Shown in pieces: positions 1 through 8,290 of a stretch of DNA of 64,000 bases. The notes beneath the pieces are model-generated. The model ran no database searches. It was not told where the DNA came from and was given only the letters and a program-made list of their open reading frames with translations. Each line of letters opens with the position of its first letter. Positions within the stretch are counted from its first letter, which is position 1. Location: positions 248,001-312,000 of the forward strand of contig QAMJ01000011.1 of NCBI GenBank assembly GCA_003150355.1, given 5' to 3'. The DNA comes from Clostridiales bacterium (lineage in GTDB: Bacteria; Bacillota; Clostridia; Oscillospirales; Oscillospiraceae). The position numbers and the translations under genes are program-made.

Positions 1-265
1 ACCAGGTCTTGACATCGGACACTGCCCGCTGCTGTTCCTCAACAGTCCTGGCATTGTTGATATTGGCGACCTTGACTAGCGCAACGACGCCGGGGATCGT
101 GCACAGAAGCAGCGTGATTATCCCCCACGCTACAAGCCCGCCGGTAGAATACTGCGGGACAGGCGGCTGATAATATGGCGAGGCAGCGCCCTGCTGGGCT
201 CCGCAGTTGGTGCAGTAGCGCGTGCCGTCGGGCAGCTGCGCTCCACAATTGACACAATAGCTCAT
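1..265 (-). CDS. Zinc-ribbon membrane protein (partial, C-terminus outside window)
   Basis: The first 88 codons are visible and the gene runs off the left edge. Residues 1-22 form a zinc ribbon with two CxxC knuckles (CVNC and CTNC), followed by a short Pro/Tyr/Gln-rich linker. A hydrophobic segment at about residues 42-63 should be a membrane helix. The layout resembles small CD225/TM2-like zinc-ribbon membrane proteins of Clostridia, whose function is unknown. An AAAGGAG box precedes the ATG by about 7 nt, which supports this start. It follows a DUF2752 gene and a 38-codon gene on the same strand, so the three probably form one operon. Confidence 0.75.
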   Translation of the reverse strand, partial: MSYCVNCGAQLPDGTRYCTNCGAQQGAASPYYQPPVPQYSTGGLVAWGIITLLLCTIPGVVALVKVANINNARTVEEQQRAVSDVKTW

Positions 266-305
266 TTTTTTCTCCTTTATATCTCCGTATTGAATAATGG
301 ACATT

Positions 306-704
306 TTACGGTGCGAGAACACTGAATGCAGGGATGTTCCTCAGCACCCAGAAAGAAAAGACCAGAACCACGCACACCAGCCACGCAGGCCGGGACAGGT
401 ACACCGGGCACAGCCGCGTGAAAATGAACACACGGACATATTCGTGTATAAACACTATGAGAGCGGGAGTGCCCAATATGAACAGCAGCATATTATGAGA
501 AAACGCTTCCGCAAAGCGGCCATGAAAGACATCCGCCAACGCCCTGCACGTGCCGCAGCCCGGACAGTACAGCCCCGTGAGGGCATAGAACGGGCAGCGG
601 AGAGCGGGTCTGAAACGAACGCCCAGATACACAGCGGCGGCAACGACCGCAGCGGGGAGCGCGATCGCGGCAATGCCCCGCAGGAGCTTACTTTTCTTCA
701 TCAT
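306..704 (-). CDS. DUF2752 family membrane protein
   Basis: This 132-aa protein has an N-terminal hydrophobic segment, then the DUF2752 hallmark around residues 37-60: a cysteine-rich stretch CPFYALTGLYCPGCGTCRA before a conserved His/Phe region. Two more hydrophobic helices follow. DUF2752 proteins are small membrane proteins of unknown function, and their paired cysteines suggest metal binding or redox sensitivity (inference). No strong RBS lies just upstream. The start is 17 nt after the stop of the 38-codon upstream gene, so it may be translationally coupled. The zinc-ribbon gene lies downstream. Confidence 0.8.
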   Translation of the reverse strand: MMKKSKLLRGIAAIALPAAVVAAAVYLGVRFRPALRCPFYALTGLYCPGCGTCRALADVFHGRFAEAFSHNMLLFILGTPALIVFIHEYVRVFIFTRLCPVYLSRPAWLVCVVLVFSFWVLRNIPAFSVLAP

Positions 705-721
705 GTTAAGCAGGAGCCGGT

Positions 722-838
722 TCAGTCATCGTCTTCCTCGTCATCATCGATGCCGCATCCCATGACTTCCCGAAAGGCCATATAGTCGATGAACTGATCC
801 GTGGGGTCGATCTGACCGCTGCTGTTCCAGTCGTGCAT
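722..838 (-). CDS. 38-aa acidic peptide with EF-hand/dockerin-like loop
   Basis: This short gene starts at an ATG 8 nt after a GGAGG box, which is a better start than the longer in-frame reading to 910. Residues 3-11 (DWNSSGQID) match the DxNxxGxID pattern of a calcium-binding EF-hand or dockerin loop. The C-terminus is strongly acidic (GIDDDEEDDD). No signal peptide is present. Its position 17 nt before the DUF2752 gene suggests co-expression with it and the zinc-ribbon gene. Calcium or other divalent-metal binding is inferred from the loop only. Confidence 0.6.
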   Translation of the reverse strand: MHDWNSSGQIDPTDQFIDYMAFREVMGCGIDDDEEDDD

Positions 839-1139
839 ACCCTTGCCTCCGTTTAATATCAAAGTTATTTTACAGTATATTGCAGCAGTTTGCAATACAT
901 TTTCAAGCATAAATATGATGCTGTTCCGGTTGGCTGCAGCGCGTAATAAAGCCCCCCCGGCAGCGGCGCGGTGCCTGCCGCCTTGCCGCGTTTAGCCTTT
1001 GCGGGTCCGCGTTCGCCTGGCCCCGCAAAGCCTGCGGCTGCGGAAAAGCACCGCGCCTTTCTCTGCCCCCGGCAGCGGCGCGGTACTTTTCCAGCTATTC
1101 CTCCTTGCCGAGGAGCAGGGTTTGTAGTATTATGGTATT
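839..1139. other. Intergenic GC-rich repeat region
   Basis: No gene was recognised here. The 19-mer CCCCCGGCAGCGGCGCGGT occurs directly repeated at 954-972 and 1066-1084. A 16-bp inverted repeat with one mismatch (1042-1057 with 1077-1092, loop 19 nt) could fold as a strong hairpin just upstream of the DUF3810 gene. The arrangement may be a decayed repeat or a transcript structure. Its role is unknown. Confidence 0.5.
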
Positions 1140-2282
1140 ATGAATACCGAAATAAGAAAAAGACGCGGGCTTGCCGCGTTATACAGGCTCTGTCCGGCGG
1201 CGCATATCATCGCCCTGATAAGTGCGCTCATCATCGCGCTGCACCTGCTGCTGCGTGGGAACTACGCGCTGATGCAGGCAATGTCGCAGAGGGTCATACG
1301 CCCGCTGCACCGGCTCATGGCGGTCTTTGCGGCGCACTTTGAGTTCTCGCTGGCGGAGCTGCTGATAGGCATATTCGCCGTGTGTACAGCGGGGTACATA
1401 CTCGTCACATTAGTGCTGCTCATCGTGCGGCCGGGGCGGCTGCGCAGGCTATACACGCTGGTGCTGCGGCTGCTCTCGGCGGGGCTCGCAGTCTACGCGC
1501 TTTTCTGCCTGCTGTGGGGCACGTACTACTACGGCGACAGCTTCCTCGACGCAAGCGGGCTTGAGAGCGGAGAGGTATCTGCTGAGCAGCTTGAAACAGT
1601 GACGGTATACTTTGCCGACCTGCTCAATAAGTACGGGCACGAGGTGGAGCGAAACGAAAACGGGCAGTACGCCGCCGACCGCGCGGCGCTGCTGGCGCGC
1701 TCGGACGAGGTCTTCAGGGCCGCCGAGGAGGAGTTCCCCTGCCTCGAGGGGCCGGATATACGCGCAAAAGGCGTACACTTCTCGCGCGTAATGAGCTATC
1801 TGGATTTCACGGGCTTTTTCTTCCCGTTTACGGCGGAGGCAAACGTCAACACGGACTTCCCCGGCGCGCTCTTCGCCTCAACTATCGCGCACGAGCTGTC
1901 GCACCAGCGCGGCGTTGCGCGCGAGCAGGAGGCGAACTTCACCGCGGTGCTGGCCTGCCTTGAATACGGCGACGCCGACTACTGCTACTCGGCCTGCCTG
2001 CTTGCTTATACGCACCTCGGCAACGCCCTTGCCAGCGCCGATCCCGGAGCGTGGCAGGAGGTCTACCGCGGGCTGAGCGGCGGCGTGCTTGCCGACCTCG
2101 CGGCAAGCCGTGAATACTGGGCACAGTTCGAGACTCCGGTGCAGAGCGTTTCAAACACGGTGTATGAGGGCTTCCTGCAGAGCTATGACCAGAAGCTCGG
2201 CATGCGGAGCTACGGCGCGTGTGTTGACCTATTAGTGAACTATTATTACGACACGGCGCTTGCGCATTTCGGCCTTGCGTGA
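1140..2282 (+). CDS. DUF3810 membrane-anchored putative zinc metalloprotease
   Basis: The 380-aa protein has three hydrophobic segments in its first 130 residues, followed by an extracytoplasmic domain. Residues 251-255 give the HELSH zinc-protease motif (HExxH), followed by REQEANF, where the glutamate is a plausible third ligand. This layout fits DUF3810, a family of putative membrane-bound metalloproteases without an assigned substrate. The ATG at 1140 is the only good in-frame start, but the nearest AGGAG is 25 nt upstream, so initiation may be weak. Its stop overlaps an upstream GTG of the next frame, and the following gene is probably co-transcribed. Confidence 0.8.
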   Translation: MNTEIRKRRGLAALYRLCPAAHIIALISALIIALHLLLRGNYALMQAMSQRVIRPLHRLMAVFAAHFEFSLAELLIGIFAVCTAGYILVTLVLLIVRPGRLRRLYTLVLRLLSAGLAVYALFCLLWGTYYYGDSFLDASGLESGEVSAEQLETVTVYFADLLNKYGHEVERNENGQYAADRAALLARSDEVFRAAEEEFPCLEGPDIRAKGVHFSRVMSYLDFTGFFFPFTAEANVNTDFPGALFASTIAHELSHQRGVAREQEANFTAVLACLEYGDADYCYSACLLAYTHLGNALASADPGAWQEVYRGLSGGVLADLAASREYWAQFETPVQSVSNTVYEGFLQSYDQKLGMRSYGACVDLLVNYYYDTALAHFGLA

Positions 2283-2296
2283 CGGAGGGGCAGCCA

Positions 2297-2962
2297 ATGG
2301 GGACTTCAAAACGAAACACGACTTCCGCGGCTCCAAAAGCATTGAGCGCCAAGGATGTTGCCGCTTTCCTTGATTACGGTTACGTACCGTTCAGAAAGGC
2401 GCAATGCGTCGGACGCATCTTTATAGTTCTGCTGTCAGGCACTGGGCTGTGCCTGATCAGGGAGCGGAGCCTGCTGTGGGCTGTGCCGGTCGGGCTCTTG
2501 TGCCTGCTTATAACAGCGGCGTTTATCGTGCTGATGGTGCGGTTTGGCAGCTTGCGCATATCGCGGTATCTGTGCGACGGGACTTTCTGGCTTTACATTG
2601 CGGTAGTTATGAATTTGGGCGCGTACCGATGCACCGTATTGCAGGCCGGGTCAAGCGTTCTGAGGCTCATTGCGATGATGGGTCTGCTGCTTATATGGGC
2701 CGCGGCATTTGCGGCAATCACCGTTTCATGGATCAGAGCCGGAAAATTCTCAAACACGAACCCATCAAAGCCAAATTTCTGGCTGCCGGGTCTGTGCGGA
2801 GTTGTCGGTATGGGGCTTGCCAGAGTCTTCCTGCAGGGCCGATCCCAACAGACGGTCTTTGCGGTTATCACCGTGGGTCTGCTGATACTGTCACTTGTGA
2901 TGGGCATGACGGGTTCGTTTCTGCTGAAAGCATGGTTCTGCGCGAAGCACATGGACGAGTGA
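2297..2962 (+). CDS. Polytopic membrane protein of unknown function
   Basis: The 221-aa product has about six hydrophobic helices and a short, polar, Ser/Thr/Lys-rich N-terminus. No catalytic motif or known domain was recognised. The ATG at 2297 lies 6 nt after a GGAGGGG box and is preferred to the GTG at 2279 that overlaps the DUF3810 stop. The close spacing suggests co-expression with the DUF3810 gene. The function is unknown. Confidence 0.6.
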   Translation: MGTSKRNTTSAAPKALSAKDVAAFLDYGYVPFRKAQCVGRIFIVLLSGTGLCLIRERSLLWAVPVGLLCLLITAAFIVLMVRFGSLRISRYLCDGTFWLYIAVVMNLGAYRCTVLQAGSSVLRLIAMMGLLLIWAAAFAAITVSWIRAGKFSNTNPSKPNFWLPGLCGVVGMGLARVFLQGRSQQTVFAVITVGLLILSLVMGMTGSFLLKAWFCAKHMDE

Positions 2963-3001
2963 ATTAGCATACGGCTGTATACCGTTCATAAGGAGGGAAC
3001 T

Positions 3002-3844
3002 ATGGAAATAAACCTGCACTATGGAGAGAATGTTACGCTCGCTCAGTTGAAAAAAATAGCATCATTTGGAATCAATGTTGAAGTGCTGAACGGAAATTAC
3101 CTTATAGTTTTTGACATTCTTGATGGCAGTGAACAGCATCAGCGTCTTAAAGCAGAATTTCCAGATCTTGCACCGATTTGCGAATGGTACATATTTTCCG
3201 AGAAAGAAATGCAGGAAGCAGAATGGTTCACCATGCGGTCAACAAACGAAAAGCTGGAGGATTCCTGCCCAGAGAAAACCTTCTCTCATAGCTGTTACGC
3301 AAGTAATTATTTCAATCCGCCGCTGGATTTCGATCAATATTTCCACCAGACCCAGGTCGCACCGTTTTATTTTTCAAAACCCGTGAAATGGGGGCGGAAC
3401 TTTTTCTATTCTTGTAATGACAGGGGGCAGAAAACCCTTTTTTGTAGTGAAACTGCTTCCAAACTCATGCTTCAGCACGGCCTTAAGGGAATGGAGTTTC
3501 AGCCTGTCCTCAGCAAGAAAACAAACGAGCCTATGCCCGACATCTATCAGTTCAACGTCACAACTATGATCCCGGATTCTTCTTTCCATGTTGTTGGCGC
3601 ACGTGATATATGGACATGCCCCGTCTGCGGTAAGTCAAGATATGTGGTAAATAGTCTTTCCCGTCCCTCTGTTGACAAGTCCGTTTTAGGCGAGCAGGAT
3701 TTTTATGTGACAGATATGATCCAGACTTTTAACGTTCCTTCATTTCCTTCGCCTTTCTATATTGTGTCTAAAAAAGCCAGTGATTTATTCAGAAAATATC
3801 GTTTCGACCGCACGCTTGAGCTTTTCCCGCTGCTTACATATTGA
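3002..3844 (+). CDS. Unknown protein with two repeated-looking halves and one CxxC knuckle
   Basis: The 280-aa soluble protein was not assigned to a family. A middle segment (phrases ASKLMLQHGLKGMEF and later VSKKASDLFRKY) and a CPVC knuckle near residue 203 are reminiscent of Imm11/DUF1629-like or double-CxxC proteins that flank toxin loci. The match is weak and made by eye. A GGAGG box 6 nt upstream supports the ATG. The gene is visibly more AT-rich than its neighbours, which suggests recent acquisition. No toxin gene is recognisable next to it. Confidence 0.5.
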   Translation: MEINLHYGENVTLAQLKKIASFGINVEVLNGNYLIVFDILDGSEQHQRLKAEFPDLAPICEWYIFSEKEMQEAEWFTMRSTNEKLEDSCPEKTFSHSCYASNYFNPPLDFDQYFHQTQVAPFYFSKPVKWGRNFFYSCNDRGQKTLFCSETASKLMLQHGLKGMEFQPVLSKKTNEPMPDIYQFNVTTMIPDSSFHVVGARDIWTCPVCGKSRYVVNSLSRPSVDKSVLGEQDFYVTDMIQTFNVPSFPSPFYIVSKKASDLFRKYRFDRTLELFPLLTY

Positions 3845-3860
3845 CCTGAGGAGGCTGTTT

Positions 3861-4433
3861 ATGAAAGCTTTTGCAAAAAGATGTACGGTTCTCCTGCTGT
3901 GCCTTGCCTTCCTGCTCGTCGGTACGGGCTGCGGGCGGTCATTCAGGACAGAGTCGGTGAAAAACTACGGCAAAATCAATGCCCAGACGGTGAGCATATT
4001 CAACAAGTACAATTGGAAGAGCTTCCTGCCTGACAAGGAGCTTGCCGCCCGATACTGCACCGAGTACATATATGACTTCAAATATGCTTTTCTGGGAGAC
4101 AACAGCTTCTACATATATGCGGTGTTTCAATACGATGCTGACAGCTTCGCAGCAGAGGCCGCCCGCATCGAGGAGACCCCGGGGCTGGATTCCTCGCTCC
4201 CGGACTGCATTGAGGCCGGCGGAAAGACCTATTATCTCGTGAACGGTGAGGCTGACGGATTTTACGGCTTTTCCAGCTATTGCGACGATGAGATACTCGA
4301 CGGAAAGCCGTACTGCATGGACGTTGCCGCGGTCGATACGCAGCGCATGAGCATCGAGTACCTCACCGCGTTTCAGTGGGACGCGGGCAGAGATGACTTC
4401 GTAGTCGGGTTTCTCTCGCCGCTGCTTGAGTGA
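3861..4433 (+). CDS. Putative lipoprotein, unknown function
   Basis: The 190-aa product starts with a basic N-terminus and a hydrophobic stretch ending in a lipobox (LVGTGC, Cys24), so it should be a membrane-attached lipoprotein. The mature part is acidic and shows no recognised domain. The ATG is preceded by GAGGAGG at 7 nt, so the longer in-frame reading from 3762 is unlikely because it would overlap the preceding gene. It follows the unknown gene at 3002 by 16 nt and may be co-transcribed. Confidence 0.65.
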   Translation: MKAFAKRCTVLLLCLAFLLVGTGCGRSFRTESVKNYGKINAQTVSIFNKYNWKSFLPDKELAARYCTEYIYDFKYAFLGDNSFYIYAVFQYDADSFAAEAARIEETPGLDSSLPDCIEAGGKTYYLVNGEADGFYGFSSYCDDEILDGKPYCMDVAAVDTQRMSIEYLTAFQWDAGRDDFVVGFLSPLLE

Positions 4434-4467
4434 ACGCCGGATAAATGGCTGGCGGTATCTGCCGCGT

Positions 4468-5796
4468 TTATAATTCCGCGCCGGGGATCAGTATCCGGCG
4501 TGCTTCGATCTTGCAGGTAACGTCACTCAGGGCGGAGACGATCACGCCGGTCGCCTCGTTCTGCGCATGGACATATTCGCCGTCGCCGATGTAGATGCCG
4601 ACATGGCCGATCCATGAGCCGCCGTTATAAAAGCACAGGATGTCGCCCGGTTCAAGGGCATCAGGCTCAACGTGCTCACCGTTCTTGGCCTGCGCCGCGG
4701 CGGTGCGGTCGAGCCGGTAGCCGAAGCAGCCATAGGTATAATACACGAGCCCGGAGCAGTCAAAGCCTGTTTCGGGTTCTTTGCCGCCGTAGAGGTAGTC
4801 ATAGCCGACATACTTCAGCGCAAACTCCGCCACCTTTTTGCCCATTGCGTAGGTCGGGCTTTTTGTCGGCACGGGGCTTGGCGTCGGTGAGGACGCGGCT
4901 GCGGGAGACGGAGCAGGGCTTGCTCCTGCCGCCGGTGAAGCGGAGGGGCTGGGCGCGGCCGCAGGCTTCGGGGACGCGGATGCTGTGGACTTGAGATGGC
5001 TCTGGGCATAGTCTGCCATGAGTGTGCAGTAATCCGCAAGGGCATTATCGCTGTCGGGTGAGTTGTCGGTAAACATAACGATGGCTATAGGCTCATCAGT
5101 GTAGACTATGGCGCAGTCGTTCTGATACCGCTTGCCGTAGCTCGGGTCTGACAGATAGCCGTACTTATGGGCAACGGCATATTTCTGCTCATGGTAATTG
5201 AAAAAGCGCTCCGGCTCCGCTTCGAGCATCCGGTCGATAAGGCCGGGGAACCGCTCCTGATTTTCATACAGCGTGCGCAGGCAGAAGATCATCTGTTCGG
5301 CAGTGAAGAAGTTGTTCTCATAATATTTCGCGTCGACAGTGTCGGGGTCTTCGCCCATGTACTGGCATATGGCGCGGCGGTAGTCGTTGTAAGTGCCGAT
5401 CTCATTGATGAGCAGCTCCGACTTGCTGTTGCTGGAGCGGACGATGCTGCCCTCAAGGATATCGGAATACTTCACGCCGCCGATCTCCGTGTCCCAGTCC
5501 ATTTCGCCGTTATATACCTTCTCGGTAAAATACATGTTCAGCGGCACCTTATACATGCTGCATGTCACCATGTACTCCCCGCCCTTGTAGAAATGCTCCT
5601 CGCCGGTGACAAGGTTGCGGTAGCCGAGGGTTATAGAGCAGGACTTGTTGCGGTCCTCATATTTATCGAGGAAGTTCGCGATGATCTTGTCCCAGCTCCC
5701 GTCGTCCTCCACCGGGGCGGCAAGCGCGGCAGGACACAGCACCGCCGTCAGGCACAGTGCCGCGAGAAGACCGGTAACGAAATTTTTTATTTTCAT
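4468..5796 (-). CDS. Secreted beta-lactamase-fold domain fused to NlpC/P60 endopeptidase
   Basis: The 442-aa protein has a signal peptide (cleavage after about residue 27). Residues about 35-265 are a serine-hydrolase domain of the class A beta-lactamase/DD-peptidase type: SMYK at 80-83 gives the SxxK nucleophile, SNSKS near 125 takes the place of SxN, and HKYG occupies the KTG position. A Pro/Ala/Ser-rich linker at about 268-318 leads to an NlpC/P60 domain with the triad Cys347 (DCSG), His398 and His410. The second domain should cleave peptide stems of peptidoglycan. The first may bind or hydrolyse a D-Ala-type substrate, but its KTG motif is altered, so real beta-lactamase activity is doubtful. 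It is transcribed alone. Confidence 0.8.
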   Translation of the reverse strand: MKIKNFVTGLLAALCLTAVLCPAALAAPVEDDGSWDKIIANFLDKYEDRNKSCSITLGYRNLVTGEEHFYKGGEYMVTCSMYKVPLNMYFTEKVYNGEMDWDTEIGGVKYSDILEGSIVRSSNSKSELLINEIGTYNDYRRAICQYMGEDPDTVDAKYYENNFFTAEQMIFCLRTLYENQERFPGLIDRMLEAEPERFFNYHEQKYAVAHKYGYLSDPSYGKRYQNDCAIVYTDEPIAIVMFTDNSPDSDNALADYCTLMADYAQSHLKSTASASPKPAAAPSPSASPAAGASPAPSPAAASSPTPSPVPTKSPTYAMGKKVAEFALKYVGYDYLYGGKEPETGFDCSGLVYYTYGCFGYRLDRTAAAQAKNGEHVEPDALEPGDILCFYNGGSWIGHVGIYIGDGEYVHAQNEATGVIVSALSDVTCKIEARRILIPGAEL

Positions 5797-5883
5797 GTGC
5801 TATGATCCTCTTTTATGTATTGGCTAAAGTATATCCTCATACGTATACTCAGTCAACACGAAATCTTTTGCAGGCAAACAAAA

Positions 5884-5914
5884 AAACGGCGCCGCCCGAG
5901 TTGGGCGGCGCTGT
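5884..5914 (-). terminator. Rho-independent terminator of the hprA-glxK operon
   Basis: A 13-bp stem with one G-T pair (5884-5896 with 5902-5914, loop GAGTT) is followed on the minus strand by a run of seven T. It sits about 110 nt downstream of the glycerate kinase stop, on the right strand to end that operon. Confidence 0.8.
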
Positions 5915-6024
5915 TTATAAAAAGAGAACAAAAATGAAAAAGATCGCTCTGCACTTGCAAGTATAATATACCAGAAAGATGTTTCAGGTTTAAGCGGGAA
6001 GATGTTTCATAAAAGTAAAACATA

Positions 6025-7161
6025 TCAGGCAAAGCGCTCGGCGATGGCGATCAGGCTCATAATGTCGCTGAGCGTCGCCTCATAATCGCCGGGGCTTCGC
6101 GTGCCCAGCATATCGACCGGGAGCGCCGCCCTGTCCGTAGAGAACATGGCGCTCACGCCGATGTCGTATACCGCCCCGGCTGAATCCGCAATGCCGCCGG
6201 CTATAGCGATGAGCGGCACGCCCTTTGCCCTGGTGCGCCGCGCGACACCGGAGACGACCTTGCCGTCCGCGCTCTGGGAGTCTATGCGCCCCTCGCCGGT
6301 GATGACGAGGTCAGCGCCCTCAAGCTGCCGGTCAAAGCCTGTGACATCGAGCACCGCGTCGATACCGGACTGTATCGTCCCGCCGAGCAGGGCGACGCAG
6401 CCCGCGCCCATGCCGCCCGCCGCGCCAGCGCCGGGCATCGCGCTCACATCAAGGCCGTACTGTGAACGTATCACATCGCCGAAGTGACGCAGTCCCGCGT
6501 CAAGGCTCTTCACCTTTTCCGCGTCCGCGCCCTTCTGCGGGGCGAAAACGTAGGCCGCGCCGGTCGGGCCGTAAAGCGGGTTTGTGACGTCGCACATGAC
6601 CGTTATCTCCACGCTCCGTAGAAGCGCTTCGGCTTCGGCAGTATCGATGCGCGCTATGCGCCCGAGCGTATCGCCGACGGGGACGAAGCTCTGCCCGTCT
6701 GCGTCAAGAAAGCCGACCCCAAGCGCTGCGGCGCAGCCGCAGCCTCCGTCGTTCGTGGCGCTGCCGCCGAGGCCGAGGAGTATCTTTCTGCATCCGGAGT
6801 CCACAGCATGGGCGATAAGCTCGCCGACGCCGTAGGTCGTCGCGGTGCCGGGGCAGCGGAGAGCGCCGACCTGCGGCAGACCTGCCGCGGCGGCCATTTC
6901 AATTATCGCAAGCTCGCCGAGCCGCGCGTATGCGGCGGCGGACTTTTCGCCCAGCGCGTTCGTGACCGTGACCCCAACGCGCTGCGCACCCATGGCCTGA
7001 ACGAAGCAGTCAACGGTGCCCTCGCCGCCGTCGGCCACGGGGATACAGACGACCTCGCAGGCAGGGAAATGCCGCGGTATCACCTGCTGCGCGATGGCGC
7101 ATATCTCTCGGCTCGAGACGGTTCCCTTGAACGAGTCGGACACAACTACGCATTTTTTCAT
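6025..7161 (-). CDS. glxK: Glycerate kinase (glycerate 2-kinase family)
   Basis: The 378-aa protein has the usual length of the GlxK/GarK family and its motifs: the N-terminal DSFKGTVSS, the glycine-rich PVADGGEGTVD near residue 45, GLGGSATNDGGCG near 135 and ITGEGRID near 285. The family transfers phosphate from ATP to D-glycerate and feeds glycolysis. Its RBS (GGGGAG) overlaps the end of the hydroxyacid dehydrogenase gene, with 1 nt between the genes. The pair is therefore co-translated and would convert hydroxypyruvate to phosphoglycerate. A strong terminator follows. Confidence 0.93.
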   Translation of the reverse strand: MKKCVVVSDSFKGTVSSREICAIAQQVIPRHFPACEVVCIPVADGGEGTVDCFVQAMGAQRVGVTVTNALGEKSAAAYARLGELAIIEMAAAAGLPQVGALRCPGTATTYGVGELIAHAVDSGCRKILLGLGGSATNDGGCGCAAALGVGFLDADGQSFVPVGDTLGRIARIDTAEAEALLRSVEITVMCDVTNPLYGPTGAAYVFAPQKGADAEKVKSLDAGLRHFGDVIRSQYGLDVSAMPGAGAAGGMGAGCVALLGGTIQSGIDAVLDVTGFDRQLEGADLVITGEGRIDSQSADGKVVSGVARRTRAKGVPLIAIAGGIADSAGAVYDIGVSAMFSTDRAALPVDMLGTRSPGDYEATLSDIMSLIAIAERFA

Positions 7162-7162
7162 T

Positions 7163-8134
7163 TTACTCCCCTGCCCTGTTTATAACGTTGACGGGACTGC
7201 CGACAACATATGCGCGCACATTCTGCTCCGTGCAGGCCATGATGCGCTCACGCGCCTCCTTGGACGCCCAGCTTATATGCGGGGTGATGATGCAGTTTTT
7301 CGCCGTCAGCAGAGGGTTGTCGCCCTTTATCGGTTCGGTGGACACGACGTCCAGACCTGCGGCGGCGACCTTACCGCTGTTGAGCGCGTCGGCAAGATCC
7401 TGTTCTACGACGAGCCCGCCGCGGCTGTTGTTGATTATAATAACGCCGTCTTTCATTTTCGCGATGCTGTCCTTATTTATTATGCCCTGCGTCTCTGGGA
7501 AGAGCGGGCAGTGCAGCGCGATGACATCGGCGCGGGCAAACAGTTCGGCCTGTTCCACGTACTCGGCGATCGCGCGGCCGGATTCCGTCGGGCGGCTGCC
7601 GGAAGCGAGCACCGTCATGCCCAGCGCCTTTGCGATGCGGCCGGTCTGCTGGCCTATGCGCCCGAAGCCGATTATGCCGAGCGTTTTGCCGTCAAGCTCG
7701 ATGAGCGGATAGTCCCAGAAACACCAGTCCTCCGCGTGCTCCCAGCGCCCCTCATGCACGGCCTGAGAGTGGTGCGCAATGTGATGGCATATCTCGAGCA
7801 GCATCGCTATGGCAAACTGCGCGACGGCGGCGGTGCCGTAGGCCGGGACGTTGCTGACCGGTATGCCGCGTCGCTTTGCGTATTCATAGTCGACGACGTT
7901 ATAGCCCGTCGCAGTGACGGCGATATATTTAAGGCCGGGGCAGGCGTCGATGACCGCGTCGCTTATCGGGACCTTGTTTGTGATGACGATCTCCGCCTCG
8001 CCTATGCGGCGGATGATCTCCGCCTCGCCGCCGGGTGTGCGGTCATAGACCTCATATTCGCCGAGCTTACCGAGCCAGTCCCAGCTCAGGTCGCCGGGGT
8101 TTTCGGTGTATCCGTCAAGAACAACTGCTTTCAT
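7163..8134 (-). CDS. hprA: D-2-hydroxyacid dehydrogenase, probably hydroxypyruvate/glycerate dehydrogenase
   Basis: The 323-aa protein has the two-domain D-2-hydroxyacid dehydrogenase layout. The Rossmann motif GFGRIG lies at residues 156-161, and the catalytic set Arg238 (NNSRGG), Glu267 and His286 (TPHISW) is complete. Its place directly before glycerate kinase suggests reduction of hydroxypyruvate to D-glycerate, with NAD(P)H as cofactor. This specificity is inferred from context and other 2-oxoacids are possible. The ATG at 8134 follows a GGAGG box. An upstream in-frame extension to 8452 overlaps the divergent gene and is not used. Confidence 0.88.
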   Translation of the reverse strand: MKAVVLDGYTENPGDLSWDWLGKLGEYEVYDRTPGGEAEIIRRIGEAEIVITNKVPISDAVIDACPGLKYIAVTATGYNVVDYEYAKRRGIPVSNVPAYGTAAVAQFAIAMLLEICHHIAHHSQAVHEGRWEHAEDWCFWDYPLIELDGKTLGIIGFGRIGQQTGRIAKALGMTVLASGSRPTESGRAIAEYVEQAELFARADVIALHCPLFPETQGIINKDSIAKMKDGVIIINNSRGGLVVEQDLADALNSGKVAAAGLDVVSTEPIKGDNPLLTAKNCIITPHISWASKEARERIMACTEQNVRAYVVGSPVNVINRAGE

Positions 8135-8290
8135 TGTCAGTTCCTCCGTTTCGTTTTTTCTATTAGTATAATTGATTCTGCCGCCGAATACCACAACAAA
8201 ATTTCTCCGACGGCTTGAAAAACGCCGTGGATTATGTAATGATATATTATAACTATAGTGAAGAGCGCCGGCCGGCGCGGGAGGAAAACT

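Noticed and set aside
2404..2967. A 187-codon open frame overlapping the membrane protein gene at 2297
   Set aside because: It lies in another frame of the same strand, lacks an RBS, and the overlapping frame encodes clear membrane helices.
7016..8218. A 400-codon open frame antisense to hprA and the start of glxK
   Set aside because: It covers two clear enzymes on the other strand and lacks any motif.
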